A DNA stretch of 64,000 nucleotides from a gamma proteobacterium HTCC2207 (GTDB taxonomy: Bacteria > Pseudomonadota > Gammaproteobacteria > Pseudomonadales > Porticoccaceae). The notes under the pieces were generated by a model. The model ran no database searches. It was not told the origin of the DNA and worked only from the letters and a program-made list of their open reading frames with translations. This document shows, piece after piece, positions 1 to 10,266 of this stretch (position 1 is the stretch's first letter; every line of letters starts with the position of its first letter). A program made the position numbers and the translations under genes. The DNA lies in assembly GCA_000153445.1 (NCBI GenBank), contig CH672397.1, positions 478,930-542,929 on the forward strand. Reading direction: 5' to 3'.

Positions 1-2477
1 CGACCGAAACCATCAGTTCCCAAGACAGTGAGTGGCTTATCGATATATTTACGCATCTGCTCAGCATAGTTTTTCATATAGTCAGTGGCGATAATCACTG
101 GGCCTTCAGCGCCATCGAGCTGCTCTGACAGGTAAGCTCTTTTTGGCTTGCTCTCAGGGTGCAGCAGATTCCAGCGATCAACTTGCTGACCTTCGCGGGT
201 CAGTTCGTTAACACTGGTCAAGCTCCAGATATCCGATTCAACCGAATAAGTCTCTTTAAGAATCTGCGCCGCTTCGCGCACTTCATTGAGAATCGTACCC
301 GCACCCATCAGCTGTACGCGCAACTTAGCTTTACCGCCATGGGAGAACTTGTAGATACCTTTGATGATGCCCTCTTCGGCACCCTCAGGCATAGCCGGCT
401 GCTTATAATTTTCGTTCATCGTGGTGAGGTAGTAGAAGCAGTTTTCCTTGTCTTCAAACATACGCTTAACACCGTCCTGAACTACAACCGCCAACTCATA
501 GCTGTAGGTTGCATCATAGCTGCGGCAATTAGGCACAGTGTTGGCCAATATAAGACTGTGACCATCCTGGTGCTGTAAGCCTTCACCGTTCAATGTGGTG
601 CGACCTGCAGTGGCACCGATCAAGAAGCCGCGGGCCTGACTATCGCCAGCGGCCCAAGCCAGATCGCCAATTCGCTGGAAACCAAACATTGAGTAGAAGA
701 TATAGAACGGAATCATCGGGCAGCTGCTGGTGCTGTAAGCCGTAGCCAGAGCGATCCAAGCGGACATAGCGCCGGCTTCGTTGATACCCTCTTCGAGAAT
801 CACGCCCTTCTTGTCTTCTTTGTAGTACATAATTTGCTGGTGATCGTGAGGCACATACTTCTGTCCTTCCGAGGTATAGATACCCAGCTGACGGAACATG
901 CCTTCCATACCGAAAGTACGTGCTTCGTCTGGAACAATCGGCACAACCGAGCTACCGATGGTTTTATCTTTGATCAACGTCGACAGCACACGGACAAAGG
1001 CCATGGTGGTAGAGATTTCTCTCTCGCCACTGCTCTCCAATTGCTTCTTAAAGGCCGATAACTCAGGCACTTTCATGGCAGTGAAGTCGGCTTTACGCGC
1101 TGGCAGTGAGCCACCCAGAGAGGCGCGACGTCTGCGCATATATTCCAGCTCAGGACTGTCCTCTGGTGGACGGTAGTAGGGAACATTTTGCAGCTGGTCA
1201 TCAGGTACCGGAATGCCGAATCGGTCGCGGAATCCACGCAAGCTATCGATGTCGAGTTTTTTCACCGAGTGAGTGTCGTTGGCCGCTTCTCCTGCACCTC
1301 CGAGGCCGTAGCCTTTAACCGTGTGCGCGAGAATAACCGTTGGCTGACCCTTGTGTGCTGAGGCTTCTGCATAGGCTGCATAAACCTTATACGGATCGTG
1401 ACCGCCGCGATTCAGATACATAATCTGTTCGTCGGTCATGTCCGCTACCAGCTCAAGCAACTCCGGATACTTGCCGAAGAAATGCTCACGGGTATAGGCG
1501 CCACCATTAAACTTGTAATTCTGTAGCTCGCCGTCACAGACTTCGTCCATGCGCTTAACCAGCAAACCTGTAGTATCTTTTTCGATCAGACGATCCCAGT
1601 GACGTCCCCAGACGACCTTGATCACGTTCCAACCAGCACCGCGGAACACACCTTCGAGTTCCTGCATGATTTTACCGTTACCGCGCACAGGACCATCGAG
1701 GCGCTGGAGGTTACAGTTCACCACAAAGGTCAGATTCTCAAGCTGCTCGCGGCCAGCCAGAGAGATTGCGCCCAAGCTTTCCGGCTCATCGCACTCACCA
1801 TCGCCGAGGAACGCCCAGACCTTGCGATCACCACGAGGCGACATGCCGCGGGCAGAAAGGTAGCGCATAACATGCGCCTGATAGATTGCCTGAATCGGAC
1901 CCAGCCCCATAGATACTGTAGGGAACTGCCAGTAATCCGGCATCAACCAGGGGTGTGGGTAGGACGAGAGACCGTCGCCATCGACTTCACGACGGAAGTT
2001 ATCCATCTGATCTGTGCTAAGACGGCCCTCTAGAAAAGAGCGTGCATACATACCCGGTGCACTGTGTCCCTGGAAGAACACAAGGTCACCGAGATGATCC
2101 CCTTCGGGACCGCGGAAGAAGTAGTTAAAGCCGACATCATAGAGCGTCGCGGCAGAAGCAAAGCTGGCAATATGGCCGCCGATGCCTTCACTTTTCTTGT
2201 TGGCGCGCATTACCATGGCCAATGCATTCCAACGAATCAGTGAGCGAATACGACGCTCCATAAACAGATCGCCAGGCATGCGCTTTTCGCGCTGAGCAGA
2301 GATGGTATTGCGGAAAGGTGTGGTGACCGATGGTGGTAATTTTATGCCCTGATCGCTGGCATGGGACTGAAGCTGGCTAAGCAGAAAGTTAGCTCTCTCA
2401 TCGCCGTGAATTTTGTGTACAGCATCGAAGGCTTCAAGCCATTCTTGAGTTTCAAACGGATCTAAATCCTTAGTCAT
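1..2477 (-). CDS. aceE: Pyruvate dehydrogenase E1 component, homodimeric type (3' end cut by window)
   Basis: ThDP-dependent decarboxylase of the pyruvate dehydrogenase complex; it decarboxylates pyruvate and acetylates the lipoyl groups of E2. The frame is open from an ATG at 2477 to the window edge, giving 825 complete codons against about 887 in E. coli AceE, so only some 60 C-terminal residues are missing. The ThDP-binding motif starts as GDGE at residue 225 and ends in the conserved NCNLQ stretch about 27 residues later. The N-terminal text (DPFETQEWLEAFDAV) is typical of the single-chain gammaproteobacterial E1 and not of the alpha/beta type. aceF would be expected just beyond the left edge. 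The 256 bp upstream contain AT-rich inverted repeats, listed separately. Confidence 0.97.
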   Translation of the reverse strand, partial: MTKDLDPFETQEWLEAFDAVHKIHGDERANFLLSQLQSHASDQGIKLPPSVTTPFRNTISAQREKRMPGDLFMERRIRSLIRWNALAMVMRANKKSEGIGGHIASFASAATLYDVGFNYFFRGPEGDHLGDLVFFQGHSAPGMYARSFLEGRLSTDQMDNFRREVDGDGLSSYPHPWLMPDYWQFPTVSMGLGPIQAIYQAHVMRYLSARGMSPRGDRKVWAFLGDGECDEPESLGAISLAGREQLENLTFVVNCNLQRLDGPVRGNGKIMQELEGVFRGAGWNVIKVVWGRHWDRLIEKDTTGLLVKRMDEVCDGELQNYKFNGGAYTREHFFGKYPELLELVADMTDEQIMYLNRGGHDPYKVYAAYAEASAHKGQPTVILAHTVKGYGLGGAGEAANDTHSVKKLDIDSLRGFRDRFGIPVPDDQLQNVPYYRPPEDSPELEYMRRRRASLGGSLPARKADFTAMKVPELSAFKKQLESSGEREISTTMAFVRVLSTLIKDKTIGSSVVPIVPDEARTFGMEGMFRQLGIYTSEGQKYVPHDHQQIMYYKEDKKGVILEEGINEAGAMSAWIALATAYSTSSCPMIPFYIFYSMFGFQRIGDLAWAAGDSQARGFLIGATAGRTTLNGEGLQHQDGHSLILANTVPNCRSYDATYSYELAVVVQDGVKRMFEDKENCFYYLTTMNENYKQPAMPEGAEEGIIKGIYKFSHGGKAKLRVQLMGAGTILNEVREAAQILKETYSVESDIWSLTSVNELTREGQQVDRWNLLHPESKPKRAYLSEQLDGAEGPVIIATDYMKNYAEQMRKYIDKPLTVLGTDGFG

Positions 2478-2566
2478 TCATCACCAACCAGTTGTCAATT
2501 AAACGGCTATCTGCGTCAGGTTTAAGACCTATTCTAGACTGAGCCAAAGGACGCAAAAATATGCGC

Positions 2567-2713
2567 GTAATTTTAATGTAGTTAAATTACGAAATCAATG
2601 GCAGTCCCAGATCGTCAATCGGCTGACTATTTGACGTTATTTTACAGGAATTAACATAAGTCATTGTAAATAATGCATTTATTTCAATAATTGTAAAGTT
2701 AGTAAAATTACAA
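2567..2713. promoter_or_regulatory. AT-rich inverted repeats upstream of aceE
   Basis: Two dyads lie in the leader region of aceE: GTAATTT-N10-AAATTAC at 2567-2590 and TTGTAA-N11-TTACAA at 2691-2713. They share GTAA/TTAC ends but differ in spacing. They could be operators for a regulator of pyruvate or fatty-acid metabolism, but no exact PdhR or FadR consensus is visible, so the role is a guess. Confidence 0.3.
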
Positions 2714-2733
2714 GATGGCCATTTATGACCAAT

Positions 2734-5568
2734 TTACCGAAATTCATACTGATAAACTGTTGCCAACTTACGTAAATCCACCAAAACGCTCTCTTGATCG
2801 CCGTCTACAGTCTCCACCACCAGCCCGCGAATCTGCTCAGCGGTGACCGCTTGATAGGCACTGCTAAGGGTTTCAACGGTCACTGATGCGATCTCAAGTG
2901 CCAACTGCTCGCGAAAATCAAAACCGTTATAGCCAAGCCCCAGAGACTCCATAAAACGGCCATTGAGCTCGCTTAGATTTTTGGGTGTCTCTTCAAGACC
3001 ACTTAATACCGAGGATTTATAGCGTTGCAAATCCTTATCGGAGAGCGCCGCCACCTGATCTTGATAGGCTGCCAAGAATCTCATCATTTCAGACTTGAGT
3101 TCTGATTCGGAAGCCGTGGGCGACTGAACTATCATCGCTATGCCTGGTACTCGCAGATGATTGCTAGCAAAGGCCGCCACGACATAACCAAGTTGTTTTT
3201 CAGTGCGCAAACTGGTGTAGAACGGCGATGCCAGCATCTCTCCAAGCAGCAACATATGCGCGCGCTCAGTGAGACTGTCGTTACGGCCCTGAAGATAGAG
3301 CATCAACGCCGCATCGCTGTGATCTACCGCAATCTGCCCACGCTGTTCTCCCAGGGCCAGCTTAGCCACAGACTGAGTAACCCCAGCCTCCTGAAGGTCT
3401 AATGGGGAGGTTAAACTGGAAACCAACTGCAGGGCCGAAGCCTTATCCTGATTACCGCTTATCATCACCTCGAGCTCTAGATTCTCCAGCACATTAGCTG
3501 CAAACAGCTTTACCTCTGCCATGGCCAGCTGCTCTACCCCGTCAACCTTCTGTAGCGGCGTCCACTGACCTTTAATCATGGCATTAAAACTCGCCACAAC
3601 CTGGCGGAACGGATACTGCTGGGCAAAGTTGCCCATATCTCGAGCCAGACTCTGCTGAATACGCTCAAAACGGGCAGCATCCCATTCCGGATTGAGCAGT
3701 GCAGTGAGAATATCCTCAAGCAGGACTGCCTGTTTATCCGAATAGCCACCCAGAACAATGGCGATACCGCGATTATTTGGCCGTAGGGAAAAGCTCAACC
3801 CGGCTTCTCGAGCCGGATAGACCGCTGCACTGAGCTGATCATTGATATAAGCGAGGTACAGTTCCAGCGCCGCAAATGCCTCTGGGGAATCAATTCCAGG
3901 AGTCTGCAGAGAGGCGATAATATTCGCCTTGGGAACACCGAAGCGAGTATCGGGAAAATGCCAGGCGCTGGCGGCCTTGCTATCGAGGATAAGCTGAGGG
4001 GCTTTCAAATTCTCATTAGCGCTAAGTAAACTAAGATCATCTGGAATATAGGGATTAGGTTCGGGCAGCACCAGATCGTCAAACTTTGCTGGCGCGCGCC
4101 ATTTGACCAGATCCGCATCGGTAATCTTTGTCACCTTGTAGGGCGTCTGGTACATCAGGCTGACTCTATCAGTTTCGACCTCGGGTGCAGTAAGGGACAA
4201 GAGCATATTATCTGGGGTTAAGCGCGCCGCCACGCTGGACAGTAGATCGGCATCAAACTCATTCATTACATAGTTAGCTTGGAGCACATGCTGGATCGGA
4301 TAGCGCTGCATCTTTGACGACAGCATGGAGACATAACCCATAGGGTTTTGCTTTTCCTGAAACTGAAAAGCGATCTCACTGAGTTTCGCGGTCTCTAAAT
4401 AACGCCACTTGTTGATGCCCTGCTGCGCAATCTTCTGTACTTTGGCAAAAAACATCTCAACAATTTCTGACTGATGGTCAAGACCTGCAGGTGTCAGAGC
4501 GATATCCACATAAAATAGCGCGCCGCCGCGATCTTCGAGACCGGTTCCAGCAGAGAGTCCCTCAGCCCAACCGCGGGCTTTTAAGCGTTCCAGCAAACTG
4601 CCTTCCCCCTCATGCCCCAGCAGTGCAGCCAAATAGTTCGCCGGCTTTTTCTGCCAGTGAGGAAACATTTTAGGCAACGGAAAGTTGAGGCTTAGGGAGC
4701 GGGAATTTTGCAAAGGCACTATACCTAGCTGCATTGGCAGTTGGTCACTGGCAAATAATGGTGCCGCTGGCGGCTCCACTACCACATGATTATTGACCAC
4801 CGGCTGGAATCGCGGCTCGACCATAGCTTGCAGCTCATCGAGGCTATCACTGCCAAGCACTACCAACTTCATAATATTGGCGGAGTAATATTTTTTATAG
4901 ATTGCCAGCAATTCGTCGCGCAGTGGACGATCCTCAAAGTCAGCCAGAGTGTCGAGATTGCCAACGGTAAATTTACTCAATGGATGCTGCGGATTAACCT
5001 GCTCCTGCAGGACATCTTGACCACGGCGACCGTCATCTTTTAGCTTTAGCCTATACTCCGACTCCACCGCATTGCGCTCACGATCGACATATTTCGCATC
5101 AAAGTTGGGCGCTGTAAAGAATTGTGCAAATCGATCTAGGGCCGGCTCCAAGTGAGCCGCGTCTATATCGAAAAAATAGTTGGTATTTTCCAAACCGGTG
5201 CCAGCGTTATGACTGCCGCCATGCTCGCTAATAAAACTCTGATACTCACCGGGCTCAGGATATTTCTGGGTACCCAAAAACAGCATATGCTCAAGAAAAT
5301 GGACCAGCCCCGCTCGATCCTGAGGATTTTGATAACTGCCTACATAGACATCCAAAGAGGCAGCCGCCTTATCGCTGCTAGGATCCGAAATCAGCAGCAC
5401 ATCCATGTTATTCGATAATCGTAAATGCCGGTATTCACGGCTGTCATTGGGACTGACAACAATGCCTTGGGGATGGCCCGCCTTATCTGGCGCTGAACAG
5501 CCCTGCTGCAAACCGGCGACAATCGCCACCAGTAATAGAATCCAAACAATGGATAATCTTTTGCCCAT
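2734..5568 (-). CDS. ptrA: M16 family zinc metalloprotease, pitrilysin type
   Basis: 944 residues, close to E. coli protease III (962). This family degrades small polypeptides in the periplasm within a clamshell chamber. The inverted zinc motif HFLEH is at residues 90-94, and the distal glutamate lies in the ERNAVESE stretch about 75 residues later. A hydrophobic N-terminal segment (about residues 6-20) runs into QQGC at 21-24. That could be a weak lipobox, but Gln at -3 and -2 is atypical, so either a lipoprotein or a cleaved secretory protein is possible. ATG start at 5568. It follows perM on the same strand after a 135 bp gap. Confidence 0.92.
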   Translation of the reverse strand: MGKRLSIVWILLLVAIVAGLQQGCSAPDKAGHPQGIVVSPNDSREYRHLRLSNNMDVLLISDPSSDKAAASLDVYVGSYQNPQDRAGLVHFLEHMLFLGTQKYPEPGEYQSFISEHGGSHNAGTGLENTNYFFDIDAAHLEPALDRFAQFFTAPNFDAKYVDRERNAVESEYRLKLKDDGRRGQDVLQEQVNPQHPLSKFTVGNLDTLADFEDRPLRDELLAIYKKYYSANIMKLVVLGSDSLDELQAMVEPRFQPVVNNHVVVEPPAAPLFASDQLPMQLGIVPLQNSRSLSLNFPLPKMFPHWQKKPANYLAALLGHEGEGSLLERLKARGWAEGLSAGTGLEDRGGALFYVDIALTPAGLDHQSEIVEMFFAKVQKIAQQGINKWRYLETAKLSEIAFQFQEKQNPMGYVSMLSSKMQRYPIQHVLQANYVMNEFDADLLSSVAARLTPDNMLLSLTAPEVETDRVSLMYQTPYKVTKITDADLVKWRAPAKFDDLVLPEPNPYIPDDLSLLSANENLKAPQLILDSKAASAWHFPDTRFGVPKANIIASLQTPGIDSPEAFAALELYLAYINDQLSAAVYPAREAGLSFSLRPNNRGIAIVLGGYSDKQAVLLEDILTALLNPEWDAARFERIQQSLARDMGNFAQQYPFRQVVASFNAMIKGQWTPLQKVDGVEQLAMAEVKLFAANVLENLELEVMISGNQDKASALQLVSSLTSPLDLQEAGVTQSVAKLALGEQRGQIAVDHSDAALMLYLQGRNDSLTERAHMLLLGEMLASPFYTSLRTEKQLGYVVAAFASNHLRVPGIAMIVQSPTASESELKSEMMRFLAAYQDQVAALSDKDLQRYKSSVLSGLEETPKNLSELNGRFMESLGLGYNGFDFREQLALEIASVTVETLSSAYQAVTAEQIRGLVVETVDGDQESVLVDLRKLATVYQYEFR

Positions 5569-5703
5569 GAATAGTGCCTTTTATCTGTATTTGCTAATGA
5601 TTATTGTGCTGCTTTCGGTGCTTAAGGTACTAAGAGTACTTAGCATGCTTTCTTGCGCTAACGCCAGAGGTCATAGAGCTGGCTTAGCGCTAAGTGCAAA
5701 GTG

Positions 5704-6825
5704 CTAGGCGCTGGGACCTACCTCACCGGCGGTCTCAGGGGCTAAGTCTAGCGGCGGCTGCAAACTCAATTCCTGTTGAGCCCTTCGCGGCCAGGCGTTA
5801 AATACTGCCTTGACCAAAGTGGCTAAAGGAATAGCAAAGAAGACACCCCAGAAACCCCAAATACCGCCAAACAACAGTACCGACACAATAATGAACACCG
5901 GATGCAGGTTAACCACTTCGGAAAACAATAGCGGTACCAATAGATTGCCATCGAGAAATTGAATCACACCGTAGGCACCGAACAACCAGAAGAAATCATT
6001 GCTAAAGCCCCACTGCATATAGCCCACCAAGAGCACAGGAATGGTTACCACGGTAGCCCCGATATAGGGTACCAACACAGAGAGACCCACCAGCAGCGCT
6101 AACAGCGCAGCGTAGTTAACACCGAGCCAGAGAAACACAGCATAGGAGACCAGACCAATAATCAGTATTTCTATCGCCTTGCCGCGCACATAGTTAGTGA
6201 ACTGCATATCCATTTCATTCCAAATGGTTCGCATCACTGAGCGCTCTTCTGGTAACAGATTACTTAAAAACAGTAATAGCTGGTCCTTATCTTTGAGCAT
6301 AAACATCACTAATAAAGGCACCAATACCAAATAGATCATCACCCCAATAATGCCGGGAAAGCTACTGATCGAAAACGACAGAGCCTGCTCGAGAAGACGC
6401 CCCACCTCTTCCGAGAGGCGCTGAGTAATGGATTGAAACTGTTCCGGACTAACATATTCAGCGTAGCGCTCGGGTATAGCCACGGCTAAATCCCGCAGCC
6501 CAGCAATCATATTGGGTAGCTCACCTATAAGTAGAGATGTCTGGCGTCCGATAATCGGAATCAAGCCGACAATCACCGAGACAAAACCAGCAACAAAAAG
6601 CAGATAGGTGCTCACTAGTGCCATAGCACGCGGCACACCGTAGCGTACCAGCGTATTGACCACACCCTGCAGTAGAAAAGATAGAATCAAGGCCGCAAAA
6701 AGAGGCCCCAACACCGCGCCCAGCGTGGCGAAAACTACTAGCGAGACAATTAGTATAATGGTGAGTAGCAGAGCCTCTTCAGTGCCAAAATAGCGCTCAA
6801 TCCATTTATGAAGTATCTTTTTCAT
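5704..6825 (-). CDS. AI-2E family transporter / PerM-like permease
   Basis: 373-residue polytopic membrane protein with the hydrophobic pattern of the AI-2E/PerM family: N-terminal helices, a soluble middle part (about residues 110-160), then clustered helices up to about residue 340. Members include the autoinducer exporter TqsA and Na+/H+ antiporters, so the substrate cannot be read from the sequence. The ATG at 6825 is preceded by a good ribosome site (GAGGAAATGG). It is divergent from bepA, with 273 bp between the starts. The C-terminal tail is polar and acidic. Confidence 0.88.
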   Translation of the reverse strand: MKKILHKWIERYFGTEEALLLTIILIVSLVVFATLGAVLGPLFAALILSFLLQGVVNTLVRYGVPRAMALVSTYLLFVAGFVSVIVGLIPIIGRQTSLLIGELPNMIAGLRDLAVAIPERYAEYVSPEQFQSITQRLSEEVGRLLEQALSFSISSFPGIIGVMIYLVLVPLLVMFMLKDKDQLLLFLSNLLPEERSVMRTIWNEMDMQFTNYVRGKAIEILIIGLVSYAVFLWLGVNYAALLALLVGLSVLVPYIGATVVTIPVLLVGYMQWGFSNDFFWLFGAYGVIQFLDGNLLVPLLFSEVVNLHPVFIIVSVLLFGGIWGFWGVFFAIPLATLVKAVFNAWPRRAQQELSLQPPLDLAPETAGEVGPSA

Positions 6826-7098
6826 CCATTTCCTCTCGAAACTGCTACAACAAAATTTTACTCAGCTCAACTACCATCCAGCAGGCGCACTATTGTGACG
6901 CCCTTATAAGAGAGCTATCTGACCTGAAACTTGTCAATATTTCAACTGTCGAACTGTGCATAATTTTCCGCTACAGTAATGCTGCCAAAGCGGAAGCGTT
7001 TATAGGCTGAACTTTAGACTCATGACAGTCCTTAGACACATCAGGCATATACATTATTTGAGATCAGGCCGAGAGGGAGCATCAGGATTATTTTGCCA

Positions 7099-8544
7099 AT
7101 GCCAACACTAATAAGGAGTCTGTTACTCTGCTGCCTGCTATGGCCTCTCAGTAGCTCACTGAGCGCAAATGAAATTAAACTGCCGGTGCTTGGCGATGCG
7201 GCCTCGGGAATGATCTCGAAAAGCCAAGAATATGAGCTCGGCAGGATCTGGTTAAAAATCTTCCGCAGTCGCGTGCGCGCCCATGATGATCCGCTGATGC
7301 AGACCTATCTTGAGCAATTGCTCTACAATCTCGCCACTTACAGTGAGTTAGAAGATCCCCGTCTCGAACTGGTAATCGTTAAAAATCCCACAATGAATGC
7401 CTTTGCCGTGCCCGGGGGCGTCGTTGGATTTCATACAGGGGTATTTGCCTTCGCTGAAAATGAGGATCAAATGGCCTCGGTGCTGGCTCACGAGCTGGCC
7501 CACCTTAGTCAACGGCATTTCTCACGGGGCACTGAGGCACAGAAAAAGAACTCAATGATCAGCATGGCCGGACTGTTGGCTACTGTTGTCCTTGCGGCAA
7601 CTGCCGGTGGCGACGCCGCTTCTGCGGCTATGATCACCTCTCAGGCACTGTCTATGGATAGTCAGCTACGCTTCAGCAGATCCAATGAGCAGGAGGCCGA
7701 TCGTGTTGGCCTGTCTACCATGGAACGCGCCAATCGCGATCCAGGTGCTGTGGCCGATATGTTTGCCACGTTACTCAAAGGCACGCGCTATACCGGAAGT
7801 CGCCCACCAGAATTTCTACTCACTCACCCGATTACCGAAAAACGTATAGGTGACGCGCGCAATCGTTCCATGGGAACGTCGATGCGCCAGTATGCTCAAA
7901 ATCCAGAATTTTACCTGATGCGAGCAAGAGCCCTGGTGGCTATGGACCAAACGACCACGCTTAGCATCAATCGCTTTACCGCTGAAATTGAAGCCAACAC
8001 GCTCAAGGCGGATGCGGCAAATTATGGTCTCGCCCTCGCCTACCTTAAGGCCAACCAGCTAGATAAAGCGCGCCAGAAAATGCAGCCGTTACTGACTAGT
8101 CAGCCAACTAATCTAATCTTTTTATACACGGATATTGAAATCGATATAGCCGCGAAACGCTACACCACTGCGCTGCGCCGACTCGGTCAACAGCTGGTGG
8201 TCAACCAAAATAATTATCCTCTTATGGTACTTAAATCAGAGGCCCTGTGGCAGTCGCGCAATTACGATGGCGCGGACACGTTACTCACAGCCCTATCGCG
8301 AATGCGTAACCAAGATCCTATGGTTTGGTATCGACTGGCTGAAGTGCGAGGATTGGCGGGAAATATTTCAGGCTTACATCAGGCGCGTGCAGAGTACTTT
8401 ATTTTGATTGGTGTCTTCGATAAGGCGCGGGAGCAGTTAGGCCTAGCTGCGAGAATGGTTAAGGAGGACTTTAAACAGTCAGCGATTATTCGCCAGCGAC
8501 TGCGTGATCTCGCTGCTATGGAAGATCGAGCTGAAAGGCTCTAA
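7099..8544 (+). CDS. bepA: Beta-barrel assembly-enhancing M48 protease with TPR domain
   Basis: Periplasmic chaperone/protease of the BepA (YfgC) family that helps LptD and other outer-membrane proteins fold and degrades stalled ones. A signal peptide covers about the first 23 residues. The zinc motif HELAH is at about residues 131-135, with the third ligand in the NEQEAD stretch about 65 residues later; the C-terminal half is TPR-like. The length (481) matches E. coli BepA (487). Start: I chose the ATG at 7099, with AGGA at 7084-7087 eleven bases upstream. A TTG at 7093 in the same frame is the alternative and adds two residues. Confidence 0.93.
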   Translation: MPTLIRSLLLCCLLWPLSSSLSANEIKLPVLGDAASGMISKSQEYELGRIWLKIFRSRVRAHDDPLMQTYLEQLLYNLATYSELEDPRLELVIVKNPTMNAFAVPGGVVGFHTGVFAFAENEDQMASVLAHELAHLSQRHFSRGTEAQKKNSMISMAGLLATVVLAATAGGDAASAAMITSQALSMDSQLRFSRSNEQEADRVGLSTMERANRDPGAVADMFATLLKGTRYTGSRPPEFLLTHPITEKRIGDARNRSMGTSMRQYAQNPEFYLMRARALVAMDQTTTLSINRFTAEIEANTLKADAANYGLALAYLKANQLDKARQKMQPLLTSQPTNLIFLYTDIEIDIAAKRYTTALRRLGQQLVVNQNNYPLMVLKSEALWQSRNYDGADTLLTALSRMRNQDPMVWYRLAEVRGLAGNISGLHQARAEYFILIGVFDKAREQLGLAARMVKEDFKQSAIIRQRLRDLAAMEDRAERL

Positions 8545-8567
8545 CAGCAATATCATTGAGATTACAC

Positions 8568-8608
8568 GCTTGTAAAAATAGCTTGTAATAAAGAGCTTGT
8601 AATAAAGA
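8568..8608. repeat. Short tandem repeat, unit about 14 bp
   Basis: Three near-identical copies of gcttgtaataaaga between the convergent ends of bepA and nadA; the first copy is degenerate. One of several period-10 to period-25 arrays found 3' of genes in this window. No coding potential is apparent. Confidence 0.75.
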
Positions 8609-8658
8609 GCGTATAACAAGGACCTTGGAACACCTAGTTTGCAATCAACAGCTTGACC

Positions 8659-9723
8659 CTAGGAGACCTGCTGCTCGCGAAACTCAATCATTCGGCCCAG
8701 TGACTTCATTGCCTCAACACCTACTTCAGCGTCCACAAACACTTCATTACTACCCTGTTTGAGCGCAGCCAGAAGGTTTTCCAAATCGTTCATACCCATC
8801 CAAGGACAGCTGGCACAGCTACGACAGGTTGCACCACTGCCCCCTGTCGGCGCTACCAGAAGCTGCTTGTCGGGCACCGCTTGCTGCATCTTAAAAAAGA
8901 TACCTTGGTCTGTTGCTACAATCATCTTTGACTGGGGCAGGCTCGCCGCTGCGGCAATAAGCTGTGAAGTAGAGCCCACAGCGTCGGCAATATCGATTAC
9001 CGACTGAGGTGACTCCGGGTGAACCAACACTGCAGCATCAGGGTGGACCTTTTTTAAATCGGTAATACCCTGAGCTTTAAATTCTTCGTGAACAATACAG
9101 GCGCCATCCCACAGCAGCATGTCAGCGCCGGTTTGTTTTTGCACATAACTACCGAGATATTTATCCGGCGCCCAGAGAATTTTCTCTCCGAGGCTATCCA
9201 GGTGGTCAACCACCTCTAGAGCAATACTGGATGTCACCACCCAATCGGCTCGAGCCTTAACGGCAGCCGAGGTATTGGCATAAACCACCACGGTGCGATC
9301 TGGATGCTGATCGCAAAACGCGGCAAACGCGTCAGCCGGGCAGCCCACATCCAGCGAGCAGGTGGCCTCCAGTGTTGGCATCAAGACGCGTTTTTCTGGA
9401 GTCAGTATCTTAGCGGTCTCGCCCATAAACTTAACCCCGGCAACAACCAGAGTCTGAGCGCTGTGAGTCTTGCCAAAGCGCGCCATCTCCAGTGAATCGG
9501 AGACCACACCGCCAGTTTCCTCTGCCAGAGCTTGAATCAATGGATCGGTGTAATAGTGCGCAATTAGCACCGCGTCTTTTTCAATCAGCTGTTGCTTAAT
9601 TTGATCCCGCAACTCGCTAACACGGGCGGCACTAATCTCAGGCTCGGGTTGAACCCGATTAAGATACTCCTCGACAACCTGACGCTGACTGAGATTTTCC
9701 ACTAGCTGAAGTTTTGCGCTCAT
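8659..9723 (-). CDS. nadA: Quinolinate synthase A
   Basis: Condenses iminoaspartate with dihydroxyacetone phosphate to quinolinate in de novo NAD synthesis; carries an oxygen-sensitive [4Fe-4S] cluster. 354 residues, usual for the family. The three cluster cysteines are recognisable in the [16 protein letters not shown] and CRSCASCPW stretches; the last matches the conserved CxxCxxC near the C-terminus of the E. coli-type enzyme. ATG start at 9723, just inside a 14-bp tandem duplication (9723-9750) that forms the leader. Convergent with bepA. Confidence 0.97.
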   Translation of the reverse strand: MSAKLQLVENLSQRQVVEEYLNRVQPEPEISAARVSELRDQIKQQLIEKDAVLIAHYYTDPLIQALAEETGGVVSDSLEMARFGKTHSAQTLVVAGVKFMGETAKILTPEKRVLMPTLEATCSLDVGCPADAFAAFCDQHPDRTVVVYANTSAAVKARADWVVTSSIALEVVDHLDSLGEKILWAPDKYLGSYVQKQTGADMLLWDGACIVHEEFKAQGITDLKKVHPDAAVLVHPESPQSVIDIADAVGSTSQLIAAAASLPQSKMIVATDQGIFFKMQQAVPDKQLLVAPTGGSGATCRSCASCPWMGMNDLENLLAALKQGSNEVFVDAEVGVEAMKSLGRMIEFREQQVS

Positions 9724-9758
9724 AGCTTTTGACCTATAGCTTTTGATCTATGCCCGAA

Positions 9759-9899
9759 TTAAAGGCTAGATAACCAATAGACCACGGTAACAATAATAAT
9801 AATCAGTACCGCAACTGCGGCAATGGCGTCTGCCTTGCTGTTGTCATGGCTCTCTTGATCATTGATGTCTTGGATTGATTGGTTGTTATCACTGCTCAT
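9759..9899 (-). CDS. 46-residue single-span membrane peptide, unknown function
   Basis: Small ORF with ATG at 9899 and TAA at 9759. The first 24 residues are polar and rich in Asn, Asp, Gln and Ser. Residues about 25-44 form one hydrophobic helix (AIAAVAVLIIIIVTVVYW). An AAGG sequence lies about 9 bases before the start. It reads in the same direction as nadA and ends 35 bp before it, so the two may be co-transcribed. I do not recognise a named family. The clear polar-head/helix architecture argues for a real gene, but no function can be given. Confidence 0.6.
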   Translation of the reverse strand: MSSDNNQSIQDINDQESHDNSKADAIAAVAVLIIIIVTVVYWLSSL

Positions 9900-10266
9900 A
9901 AATAATGCCTTTTAAACTGTCGTTTTAGCCTTGCTACACAGGGCTAGAGAATTTGAGCGCGCATTCTAGCAAGCGCTTTATCAGCTGTCGCCTGTTTACA
10001 GAACCCTTAAAAAGAGTTTTTACGCGCATTTTGCCAGAGGTCATCGATTGGCAATAATATCCTCAGCAAAACAGATATTCCGCAAACTGACTCTGATATG
10101 TCCAAATAGTAATTCAAAACAGGCCTCTGTGAAGCTATCATGTCGCCCCTGAAAGCTAGGGCCCCACTCTATGGTCAGGTATTCGGCATAATTTTGGTTC
10201 AAGCTGGCCCTTTTCAGTTCGCTTTTGTCGACTGGTTAGACTGGCTAATAAGGTTAAAAAACATCT
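9900..10266. other. Non-coding stretch upstream of cysI
   Basis: 367 bp between the start of the 46-residue membrane peptide (minus strand) and cysI (plus strand), so it must hold both divergent promoters. No convincing ORF, hairpin terminator or repeat was seen. A weak ribosome site (AAGG at about 10250) precedes the cysI ATG. Confidence 0.5.

Noticed and set aside
159-1318. Plus-strand ORFs at the left end
   Set aside because: They are antisense shadows of aceE, which is open on the minus strand through the window edge.
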